Source of the DNA: Atherinomorus stipes | Taxonomy: Eukaryota; Chordata; Actinopteri; Atheriniformes; Atherinidae | Assembly: GCA_023101725.1 (NCBI GenBank) | Contig: JALJCO010013447.1 | Span: forward strand, 383,001 to 447,000 | Length of the DNA stretch: 64,000 nucleotides | Direction: 5' to 3' | In this document: positions 11,901 to 23,900 of the stretch, one piece after another | Layout of the letters: the number at the start of each line of letters is the position of its first letter | How positions within the stretch are numbered: position 1 is the first letter of the stretch | Notes under the pieces: model-generated | What the model was told of the DNA's origin: nothing | What the model saw: only the letters and a program-made list of their open reading frames with translations | Databases searched by the model: none | Made by a program: the position numbers and the translations under genes

Positions 11901-14900
11901 ACTTATATATGTTTGGAGTTTATCTGATTTAAACAGTATAACAGAGCAGGAACGGCTGTCGTTAACATGGCCCGGAAGAGGAAGTGTCAAAAGCCGGCAA
12001 CTTCCGGTAAGCGTGATAATCCCCTATTGGCTGAAGCTGCGCAGGTCTGCAGCCCATAGTAATCTGTGTGAACCTACTAGTATACATCTGACGTCATTTT
12101 AAACTCAAACTTGTGTCCACACAGATGTAAGATAATTACAAGTATGCTAGAAATACGCAATATGAAAAAAACACACAAGTATGAGCGTAACACATAATGT
12201 GAGTAAAAGGTAATTATATTACATCATTGTTATTGAAACATCAGTGTTACAGCATGTTACTGTGAGGACACTACTTTAAAAAGATAAATAAATGCAAAAA
12301 AGACAGCAAAAAAATATACAAAACCACACCACTATTAATATAAATTAAACTGATTTTATTTCAGACATTTTTCCCTTTTCCCCCTCAGCCTCCAAACCCC
12401 AGGATGTACTGCCAGATAAATGCCCCAGTGCCCCTCCAGGCAGAGCCCCCGGGTTTCCTCGTCTGACCCTAGAAAGAGCAAAACAAACGTTACAGAAATC
12501 ATATAATAAGTGAACAAATAATGCTGCAGATAAACCTCCATAACTAATGCTGGTAGTACTGACAACCCATCTACCATCTGAGGCTGGCCCCCCAGCGGTA
12601 AAGCCTGGCTCTGATACCAGCCCCCCCAGCAGTGAAGCCTGGCTCTGATACCAGCCTCCCCAGCACTGAAGCCTGGCTCTAATACCAGCCTCCCCAGCAC
12701 TGAAGCCTGGCTCTGATACCAGCCTCCCCCCCCAGCGGTAAAGCCTGGCTCTGATACCAGCCCCCCCAGCAGTGAAGCCTGGCTCTGATACCAGCCACCC
12801 CAGCACTGAAGCCTGGCTCTGATACCAGCCCCCCCAGCACTGAAGCCTGGCTCTGATACCAGCCTCCCCCCCCAGCGGTGAAGCCTGACTCTGATACCAG
12901 CCTCCCCAGCACTGAAGCCTGGCTCTGATACCAGCCTCCCCCCCCAGCGGTGAAGCCTGACTCTGATACCAGCCTCCCCAGCAGTGAAGCCTGGCTCTGA
13001 TACCAGCCCCCCCAGCACTGAAGCCTGGCTCTGATACCAGCCTCCCCAGTATGGAAGTATGCGATTTGGGACGCAGCACAGGACACTCAGATAGAGACCT
13101 GGATTCCTCATATAGAGACCTGGACACTCAGATAGAGACCAGGACACTCAGATAGAGACCTGGACACTCAGATAGAGACCAGGATTCCTCATATAGAGAC
13201 CAGGACACTCAGATAGAGACCAGGACACTCAGATAGAGACCTGGACACTCAGATAGAGACCAGGATTCCTCATATAGAGACCAGGACACTCAGATAGAGA
13301 CCAGGACACTCAGATAGAGACCTGGACACTCAGATAGAGACCAGGATTCCTCATATAGAGACCAGGACACTCAGATAGAGACCAGGACACTCAGATAGAG
13401 ACCTGGACACTCAGATAGAGACCAGGATTCCTCAAATAGAGACCAGGACACTCAGATAGAGACCAGGACACTCAGATAGAGACCAGGACACTCAGATAGA
13501 GACCAGGACACTCAGATAGAGACCAGGACACTCAGATAGAGACCAGGATTCCTCATATAGAGACCAGGACACTCAGATAGAGACCAGGACACTCAGATAG
13601 AGACCTGGACACTCAGATAGAGACCAGTGCCGTTTCTCAATACAAGTACGCTAAGAACAAACTTGTGTACTTGCTAGTATGGACTTGTTGGAAGTACAGA
13701 CTTCTGAGGACGGAAGGACGCAAGTACACTCGTTGCACATTTGGAACGGAAGCATACTTGATTACGTCAAAGACGTTGCTGAAGTTGTGTCATAACAAAT
13801 ATCTAATATTAAAATAAGTAGCAATAACCCTGCTTGAATGTGGCAGTTAAAGACAGCTAATCTGCGCAACCGTCTTACTTTCTGTTAGCTAACGTTAGCT
13901 GTTCAGCCCATTTGTGAAACCGCTAGTCACTTTTAATAACGGTTTAAAATTTATCAAACCACCAAGAAGTTGAAGTTAAACAACTCTGTTGTAGAAAAGT
14001 TATATAAAACCAACGTTACGTAAAATAATGAGTATTTTCAGCACTTATAGCAATTACTTTTCTCCTCCACCATTGTTATGCCGCAATGCCTGATGGGATA
14101 GAAAGGTGTCTGAAGTCCACAAAAGTCATCTCCAATGCAGACTCGGAAAAGTGGGCGGAGCAAGTACACATCCGGGAATATGGAGCGTACTTGTCTTGAT
14201 GCGTTCTTTGAATTGGAACAGTACTTGGACCTCTACTGATGACGTTTCAAAAGTACACAAGAATGCAAGTCCGCAAAAGTACGCATATTGAGAAACGGCC
14301 CAGGATTCCTCATATAGAGACCAGGACACTCAGATAGAGACCAAAACACTCAGATAGAGACCTGGACACTCAGATAGAGACCAGGATTCCTCATATAGAG
14401 ACCAGGACACTCAGATAGAGACCTGGACACTCAGATAGAGACCAGGATTCCTCATATAGAGACCAAGACACTCAGATAGAGACCTGGACACTCAGATAGA
14501 GACCAGGATTCCTCAATAGAGACCAGGACACTCAGATAGAGACCAGGACACTCAGATAGAGACCAGGATTCCTCATATAGAGACCAGGACACTCAGATAG
14601 AGACCAAGACACTCAGATAGAGACCTGGACACTCAGATAGAGACCAGGACACTCAGATAGAGACCAGGACACTCAGATAGAGACCTGGACACTCAGATAG
14701 AGACCAGGATTCCTCATATAGAGACCAGGACACTCAGATAGAGACCAGGACACTCAGATAGAGACCTGGACACTCAGATAGAGACCAGGATTCCTCATAT
14801 AGAGACCGGACACTCAGATAGAGACCAGGACACTCAGATAGAGACCTGGACACTCAGATAGAGACCAGGATTCCTCAAATAGAGACCAGGACACTCAGAT

Positions 14901-17900
14901 AGAGACCAGGACACTCAGATAGAGACCAGGACACTCAGATAGAGACCAGGACATAGATAGAGACCTGGCCTCAGATAGAGAAAAGGGGGGGGGGGAAGGG
15001 AGGGAAAGGGGGAGGGGGGAAAATAAAAAAAAAAAAAAAAATAAAAAAAAAAAAAAAGGTTTTTAATTTTTTTGGGGGAAAAGGGTAAATAGGAAAGGGG
15101 GGGGGGGGGGTTTGAATGGAAAACGTTTGCATAGATGAGCGGCACTCGTACGGTTGAGACCAGGACACTCAGATAGAGACCAGGACACTCAGATAGAGAC
15201 CAGGATTCACTCAGATAGAGACCAGGACACTCAGATAGAGACCTGGACACTCAGATAGAGACCAGGATTCCTCATATAGAGACCAGGACACTCAGATAGA
15301 GACCAGGCCCGTGAGCGGATTCCTCATATAGAGACCAGGACACTCAGATAGAGACCAAGACACTCAGATAGAGACCTGGACACTCAGATAGAGACCAGGA
15401 CACTCAGATAGAGACCAGGACACTCAGATAGAGACCAAGACACTCAGATAGAGACCTGGACACTCAGATAGAGACCTGGACACTCAGATAGAGACCAGGA
15501 CACTCAGATAGAGACCAGGACACTCAGATAGAGACCAGGACACTCAGATAGAGACCAGGACACTCAGATAGAGACCAGGACACTCAGATAGAGACCTGGA
15601 CACCAGATAGAGACCAGGACCTCAGATAGAGACCAGGACACTCAGATAGAGACCAGGACACTCAGATAGAGACCAGGACACTCAGATAGAGACCAAGACA
15701 CTCAGATAGAGACCAGGACACTCAGATAGAGACCAGGACACTCAGATAGAGACCAGGACACTCAGATAGAGACCTGGACACCTCAGATAGAGACCAGGAC
15801 ACTCAGATAGAGACCAGGACACCTCAGATAGAGACCAGGACACTCAGATAGAGACCAGGACACTCAGATAGAGACCAAGACACTCAGATAGAGACCAGGA
15901 CACTCAGATAGAGACCAGGACACTCAGATAGAGACCTGGACACTCAGATAGAGACCAGGATACCTCAGATAGAGACCTGGACACTCAGATAGAGACCAGG
16001 ATACCTCATATAGAGACCAGGACACTCAGATAGAGACCTGGACACTCAGATAGAGACCAGGATACCTCAGATAGAGACCAGGATACCTCAGATAGAGACC
16101 AGGATTCACTCAGATAGAGACCAGGACACTCAGATAGAGACCAAGACACTCAGATAGACACCAGGACACTCAGATAGAGACCAAGACACTCAGATAGAGA
16201 CCTGGACACTCAGATAGAGACCAGGACACTCAGATAGAGACCAGGACACCTCAGATAGAGACCAGGACACTCAGATAGAGACCTGGACACTCAGATAGAG
16301 ACCAGGACACTCAGATAGAGACCTGGACACTCAGATAGAGACCAGGACACTCAGATAGAGACCAGGATACCTCAGATAGAGACCAGGACACTCAGATAGA
16401 GACCAGGACACTCAGATAGAGACCAGGATACCTCAGATAGAGACCTGGACACTCAGATAGAGACCAGGACACTCAGATAGAGACCAGGATACCTCAGATA
16501 GAGACCTGGACACTCAGATAGAGACCAGGACACTCAGATAGAGACCAGGACACTCAGATAGAGACCAGGATACTCAGATAGAGACCAGGACACTCAGATA
16601 GAGACCAGGACACTCAGATAGAGACCAGCCAGATAGAGACCAGGACACCAGATAGAGACCGGACACTCAGATAGAGACCTGGACACTCAGATAGAGACCA
16701 GGACACTCAGATAGAGACCGGACACTCAGAGAGACCTGGACACTCAGATAGAGACCAGGACACTCAGATAGAGACCAGGACACTCAGATAGAGACCTGGA
16801 CACTCAGATAGAGACCAGGACACTCAGATAGAGACCAGGATACCTCAGATAGAGACCTGGACACTCAGATAGAGACCAGGACACTCAGATAGAGACCAGG
16901 ATACCTCAGATAGAGACCAGGACACTCAGATAGAGACCAGGATACCTCAGATAGAGACCAGGACACTCAGATAGAGACCTGGACACTCAGATAGAGACCA
17001 GGACACTCAGATAGAGACCAGGACACTCAGATAGAGACCAGGACACTCAGATAGAGACCAGGACACTCAGATAGAGACCAGGACACTCAGATAGAGACCT
17101 GGACACTCAGATAGAGACCAGGACACTCAGATAGAGACCAGGACACTCAGATAGAGACCAGGACACTCAGATAGAGACCAGGATACCTCAGATAGAGACC
17201 AGGACACTCAGATAGAGACCAGGACACTCAGATAGAGACCAGGACACTCAGATAGAGACCAGGACACTCAGATAGAGACCTGGACACTCAGATAGAGACC
17301 AGGACACTCAGATAGAGACCAGGACACTCAGATAGAGACCAGGATACCTCAGATAGAGACCAGGACACTCAGATAGAGACCTGGACACTCAGATAGAGAC
17401 CAGGACACTCAGATAGAGACCTGGACACTCAGATAGAGACCTGGACACTCAGATAGAGACCCGGACACTCAGATAGAGACCTGGACACTCAGATAGAGAC
17501 CTGGACACTCAGATCCACAGACCAGGACACTCAGATAGAGACCTGGACACTCAGATAGAGACCCGGACACTCAGATAGAGACCTGGACACTCAGATAGAG
17601 ACCTGGACACTCAGATCCTCAGACCAGGACACTCAGATAGAGACCAGGACACTCAGATAGAGACCAGGATACCTCATATAGAGACCGGGAAGCCTCAATA
17701 CAAACCAGTTACCAGACCAGGACATTGACCCGGTCTCTGTGTCTATGTGTGGGGAACTGATCGAGGTCCAGGACTCTGCAGGTCTCTGTGGGACATTGAT
17801 GGATTCCCTCTCTTTCAGTGCTCCTTCGGGATGCTCCACGAAGTGGACCAGTTGAGGATGGACTGTCCCAGCTGTAAGAAGAGCACCTGCTCTCGGTGCG

Positions 17901-20900
17901 GATCACCTGTAAGAACCAGTCCTCATCCCCGCTCACAGACCCTGACCTGAGACCAGAACCTGACCTCCGTCTCTGTCCTCTGCAGTGGACCGTCCATCAC
18001 CAGGGAGTGTCCTGTGAGGACTTCAGGGTCTTGCAGCAGCAGCAGCAGCCCAGCTCCACCCTGCTCAGCAACCGCTTCGGTACGGACACACCTACACAGT
18101 CAAAACCAGGTCCTGGAGGGATCCCCAAGACCTCTGGAGACACTCTGGTCCATACCTGGATGATGGATGGATGGATGGAAGGATGGAAGGATGAATGGAC
18201 GGATGTATTGATGATGGATGGATGAATGAATAATTTTTTCATAATAGCCTATTGTAAAAGGCTAAATGGCCAAATGTAAAAAAAAGAAAAAAACAAAAAG
18301 TACCTTGATGTACATTTGCTCCCTGTGGCCATGTTGCGCAAACTTCCTACCACAAACTCACTGCTTCCCCTGCAGCATTTTCACGTAGCTGTTTTTGTTT
18401 AAGCAGCATTTTCTCATTGCAGTTTTTGTTTAGGCAGCATTTTCTTGTTGCAGATTTAGTTTGTGCAGCATTTTCTCGCAGCAGTTTTTGTTTGTGCAGC
18501 ATTTTCCTGTTGCAGGTGTTTTAGTTTATGCAGCATTATCTTGCATCAGTTGTTTTTGTTCATGCAGAATTTTCTCGTTATAGGTTTTTGTTTGTGCAGC
18601 ATTTTCTTATAGTTTTCATTTATGCTTTTTTTCTTTTTGCAGTGTTTGTATATTCAGCATTTTCTTGTTGCAGTTTTCGTTTATGCAGCATTTTCTTCCT
18701 ACAGTTTTTTTGTTTTTGCAGCATTTTCTTGTTGCAGTTTTTGCAGCCTTTTCTTGTTGCAGTTTTTTATGCAGCATTTTCTTGTTGCAGTTTTCATTTA
18801 TGCAGCATTTTCTCGTAGATTTTATGCGTTTTTTTCTTTTTGCAGTTTTTGTATATGCAGCATTTTCTTGTTGCAGTTTTTGTTTATGCAGCATTTTCTT
18901 CCTACAGTTCTTTTAGTTTTTGCAGCATTTTCTTGTTGCAGTTTTTGTTTATGCAGCATTTTCTTCCTACAGTTCTTTTAGTTTTTGCAGCATTTTCTTG
19001 TTGCATTTTTTGTTTTTGCAGCGTTTAATTGTTGCAATTTTTATGCAGCATTTTCTTGTTGCAGTTGTTTTTGCTTATGCAGCATTTTCTCGTTGCAGAT
19101 GTTTTAGTTTACGCAGCATTTTCCTGTTGCAGCTGTTTTTGTATATGCAGCACATTTTCACCTGTGGATCATTGTAAGAACCAGGTTCAAGCATGCTGTC
19201 TTAGACCGTCTCTGATGTGGTCTACCTTTGGTCCTCAGAGTGTCCCAGCTGTCAGTTTGTCTTCAGTCTATCCAGAGGAGGATGTCTTCACTTCACCTGC
19301 AGTCAGTGTGGATATCAGTTCTGTGGCGGCTGCAGCCAGCGCTTCGCTCTGGGATCTGTAAGTCACACTGGTCTACCAGACTGGTCTACTGGATATGGAC
19401 TGGTCTACCAGACTGGTTTACTGGACATAGACTGGTCTCCAGACTGGTTTACTGGACATGGTCTGGTCTACTATACTGGTTTACTGGACATAGACTGGTT
19501 TTCTGGACATGGACTGGTCTACCATACTGGTTCACTGGCCATGGACTGGTCTACCAGACATGTTTATTTGACAAAAACTGTTCTACCAGACTGGTTTACT
19601 GGACATGGTCTGGTCTACTATACTGGTTTACTGGACATGGACTGGTCTACCATATTGGTTTACTGAATTTAGCTCCGTATCGGCGTCGTATCGGCTCTGC
19701 ATCGGCTCCGCATCGGCGCCGTATCGGCTCTTAATCGGCCCCGTATCGGACACTGGACATGGACTGGTCTACCATATTGGTTTACTGGACATCGACAGGT
19801 TTTATGGACATGGACTGGTCTGCCTTACTGGTTTACTGGACAGACTGGTTTACTGGACATGGACAAGTCTACCATATTGGTTTACTCATTACTTACTGGT
19901 TTTACCATTTACTTTACCAGAATCCAGTCTGACTCAGGACCAGAACCTAGTCTGACCCAGGACCAGAATCCAGTCTGACTCAGGACCAGAACTCAGTCTG
20001 ACTCAGGACCAGATCTCAGTATAACTCAGGACCAGAACCCAGACTGATCCATCTGAACGGCTGGTTTGTTCTGGTTTTGCCAGGCCTGCGACTTCTCGGC
20101 GGACTGCGGGACCAGAGGTCTCCATGCCCACCACCCCCGAGACTGCCTGTACTATCTGAGGGACTGGACCATCAGCCGTCTGCACCTGCTGCTGCAGGTA
20201 AGGAATGGCTCCACTTGGGACCAGAACCCAGTCTAACACGGGACCAGAACCCAGTCTGACCCAGGACCAGAACCTGTCTGTCCAGTTCTGAACTGTGCCG
20301 TCTCTCAGCATTACAGAGTGGCTCCTACCTGGATGGAGGAAGCCAATGGCAGTGCTCCTGGCTCCAGTCAGACAGGTGAGTTCTCTGCAGGTGCAACCAC
20401 AGCAGTAAATGACAGCTGTGATTGACAGCTGTGTACACGTCCCTGCAGCATGTCCCGTGTTGGTGCTGAGAGATGACAGCAGAGGGGAGGAGGAGCCATG
20501 TGGACAACCTGCACTACCCGAGTACCGTGGACACTGCCAGTAAGACCAGTACTCCCAGTCCAGTCCCAGCTGGGTCTCAGTTAAATCCCAGTCTAAATTC
20601 AGTCCAGTCCCAGATGGGTTCAGTCCGGTCCCAGCTGGATCCAGTTCAGTCCCAGCTAGCTCTCAGTTCAACCCCGGTCTGACTCCAGTCCGGTCCCAGC
20701 TGGCTTTCAGTTCAATCCCGGTCTGACTCCAGTTTTGTCCCAGCTGGGTTTCAGTTCAATCCCGGTCTGACTCCAGTTTAGTCCCAGCTGGGTTTTAGTT
20801 CAGTCTCTGTCAGACTCCAGTCTGGTCCCAGCTGGGTCTCAGTTCAATCCTGGTCTGACTCCAGTTTCGTCCCAGCTGGGTCTCAGATCAATTCCAGTCT

Positions 20901-23900
20901 GACACGAGTTTAGTATCAGCTGGGTCTCAGTTAAATCCCGGTCTGACTCCAGTGTGGTCCCAGCTGGGTCTCAGTTCAATCCCGGTCTGACTCCAGTTTC
21001 GTCCCAGCTGGGTCTGAGTTCAATCCCGGTCTGACTCCAGTTTAGTCCCAGCAGGGTCTCAGTTAAATCCCGGTCTGACTCCAGTTTAGTCCCAGCAGTC
21101 TCAGTTCAATCCCGGTCTGACTCCAGTGTGGTCCCAGCAGGGTCTCAGTTCAATCCTGGTCTGACTCCAGTTTCGTCCCAGCTGGGTCTGAGTTCAATCC
21201 CGGTCTGACTCCAGTTTAGTCCCAGCAGGGTCTCAGTTAAATCCCGGTCTGACTCCAGTTTAGTCCCAGCAGTCTCAGTTCAATCCCGGTCTGACTCCAG
21301 TGTGGTCCCAGCTGGGTCTGAGTTCAATCCCGGTCTGACTCCAGTTTCGTCCCAGCTGGGTCTGAGTTCAATCCCGGTCTGACTCCAGTTTAGTCCCAGG
21401 AGGGTCTCAGTTCAGTCCCGGTCTGACTCCAGTTTAGTCCCAGCAGAGTCTCAGTTCAATCCCGGTCTGACTCCAGTTTAGTCCCAGCAGGGTCTCAGTT
21501 CAATCCTGGTCTGACTTTAGCTTAGTCCCAGTTGGGTCTCAGTCAATCCTGGTCTGACTCTAGTCCTGTCCCAGTTGGATTTGGGCCCAATTCCAATTCC
21601 TATCTTAACCCTCAATCTTAACCCTCAAGCTCAACCCTCAATATTAGTAGCCCTCAAAACCAAGTGTTAAGGGCTATTTTGTGACTTGGAAATGGGACAC
21701 CCTTAAATGCAGATACGTCTTTAAACTGTGGGGGGCAGCATTACGCCAAAGCGGCGTTCAGTCTGTCAATTCAGAAGAAGAAGAAGAAGACGCAGAAGAA
21801 GAAGAATTTATTTACATTTATTTGCACTGTTTACCCTGCCTATGGACATATTCAGCTGTCACCGCATACCACGGCTTATTGAAAGGTAAACAGCAGCTAT
21901 AACAAAAGTTATGTAGGTAACTGTGGTTCTGTGAATTCCTGGATGACTGCAGTCACCTGACTGACAATTGTCATCAGGACTCGACCTGCGAAGAGCCCGA
22001 GGAGCTTTGTTTAGAGAGGGAATGAAACAGAACTATTGTTACATCACTGCGACTACGGGAGATGACATCAGTCCAGTTTTCTTATACTGTTATCGGCACA
22101 AGCACGTTATAAAACAATGAAATTAGCGCCGAGAAAAATGGCCATTTTGTAACGTTAACTAACTTAAACGATAGCAACATGGCTGACCGCACCGGCCGCT
22201 ATTGACAAAAGATTGTGAAATAAAAGTAAATATTATGCAACAATGAGGTAACTAATCCATAACATGGGCCTAAACTAAGATAAAACAATTGTTTTCATAA
22301 TATTTATATCTCCATTAACAAAGAAAATGCTTAAGATTTGTAGCTCTCCTTCTTTGCTGCTGCATTCTGGGTAATCCTTACTCACAGGGTGGTGTCGGAG
22401 AATCTCAATATTGAGGGCGATTCAGCCTCAAACTTGCCCCTTAACTTAACTTTCTTAGAATCGGGACAGACCTTGCACTTCGCGGGAGTGCGCATGTTTG
22501 AGATTGAGGGTTAAGACAGGAATTGGAATTCACCCTTGGACTCCTGGTCTCAGCGTGTCCCCCTGTCCCTCCAGGGTTCACTACAAGGAGGGTTTGGTGG
22601 AGCTGATCCATCGTTGCCGTGCCGACCCGGTGGTCCTCTTCAGTCCATTAGAGATGGAGGCGGAGCTTCAGCGGTGGCGTGTTGCCGTGCCGACCAGGAA
22701 ACCCGACGAGCTGGAGCCTCTGTACGCACACCGCCTGCGCCTGGTGGGTGACATCATCCCAATCAGTGTCCAATGAGAAGCCAGGGTAATGATCACATGA
22801 TGTTCAGGACTTCGTGGTTTGGGTTAGATGTTACTGGTCTGGGTCAGAAGTTACTGGTCTGGGTTAGAAGTTACTGGTCTGGGTTAGAAGTTACTGGTCT
22901 GGGCTAGAAGTTACTAGTCTGGGTTAAATGTTACTGGTCTGGGTTAAATGTTACTGGTCTGGGTTAGATGTTACTGGTCTGGGTTAGATGTTACTGGTAT
23001 GGGCTAGAAGTTACTAGTCTGGGTTAAATGTTACTGGTCTGGGTTAAATGTTACTGGTCTGGGTTAGATGTTACTGGTCTGGGCTAGAAGTTACTGGTCT
23101 GGGTTAAATGTTACTGGTCTGGGTTAGATGTTTCTGGTCTGGGCTAGAAGTTACTGGTCTGGGCTAGACGTTACTGGTCTGGGTTAAATGTTACTGGTCT
23201 GGGTTAGATGTTACTGGTCTGGGTTAAATGTTATTGGTATGGGTTAGGTGTCTGGTCTGGGCTAGAAGTTACTAGTCTGGGTTAAATGTTATTGGTATGG
23301 GTTAGATGTTTCTGGTCTGGGCTAGAAGTTACTAGTCTGGGTTAAATGTTACTGGTATGGGTTAGATGTTACTGGTCTGGGTAAGAAGTTACTGGTCTGG
23401 GTTAGAAGTTACTGGTCTGGGCTAGAAGTTACTAGTCTGGGTCAGAAGTTACTGGTCTGGGTTAGATGTTACTGGTCTGGGTTAGATGTTACTGGTCTGG
23501 GTTAGAAGTTACTGGTCTGGGTTAAATGTTACTGGTCTGGGTTAGAAGTTACTGGTCTGGGTTAGAAGTTACTGGTCTGGGTTAGAAGTTACTGGTCTGG
23601 GTTAGAAGTTACTGGTCTGGGCTAGAAGTTACTAGTCTGGGTCAGAAGTTACTGGTCTGGGTTAAATGTTACTGGTCTGGGCTAGAAGTTACTAGTCTGG
23701 GTTAAATGTAACTGGTCTGGGTTAGATGTTACTGGTCTGGGTTAAATGTTACTGGTCTGGGTTAGATGTTACTGGTCTGGGCTAGAAGTTACTAGTCTGG
23801 GTTAAATGTTACTGGTCTGGGTTAGATGTTACTGGTCTGGGCTAGAAGTTACTAGTCTGGGTTAAATGTTACTGGTCTGGGTTAGATGTTACTGGTCTGG

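Larger units (their letters stand above)
10535..13078. mobile_element. 2.5-kb non-autonomous fold-back DNA transposon inserted in the 20-bp array
   Basis: The ends are inverted: TGCTTCGTCCTAAATCGCAT at the left against TGCTGCGTCCCAAATCGCAT read from the right on the other strand, followed by ACTTGCATAC and ACTTCCATAC. CAG flanks both sides (10532-10534 and 13079-13081). The uninterrupted array unit reads GACCAGGACACTC, so CAG is a 3-bp target duplication. No transposase is visible. Inside are a pair of long inverted arms (10884-11367 and 11556-12027) and a private 34-bp array (about 12596-13050). A 3-bp duplication would suit a PIF/Harbinger-like group; that assignment is inference. Confidence 0.85.

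Noticed and set aside
21600..21650. Telomere-like CTTAACCCTCAATCTTAACCC
   Set aside because: The period and sequence differ from TTAGGG/CCCTAA, and the stretch is the terminal inverted repeat of a MITE.
22498..22776. rnf31 ending at TGA 22774 without a further exon
   Set aside because: A consensus-compatible donor precedes it, and a phase-matched terminal exon at 25670 restores the HOIP-like VPL...RRR C-terminus; kept only as a possible retained-intron form.
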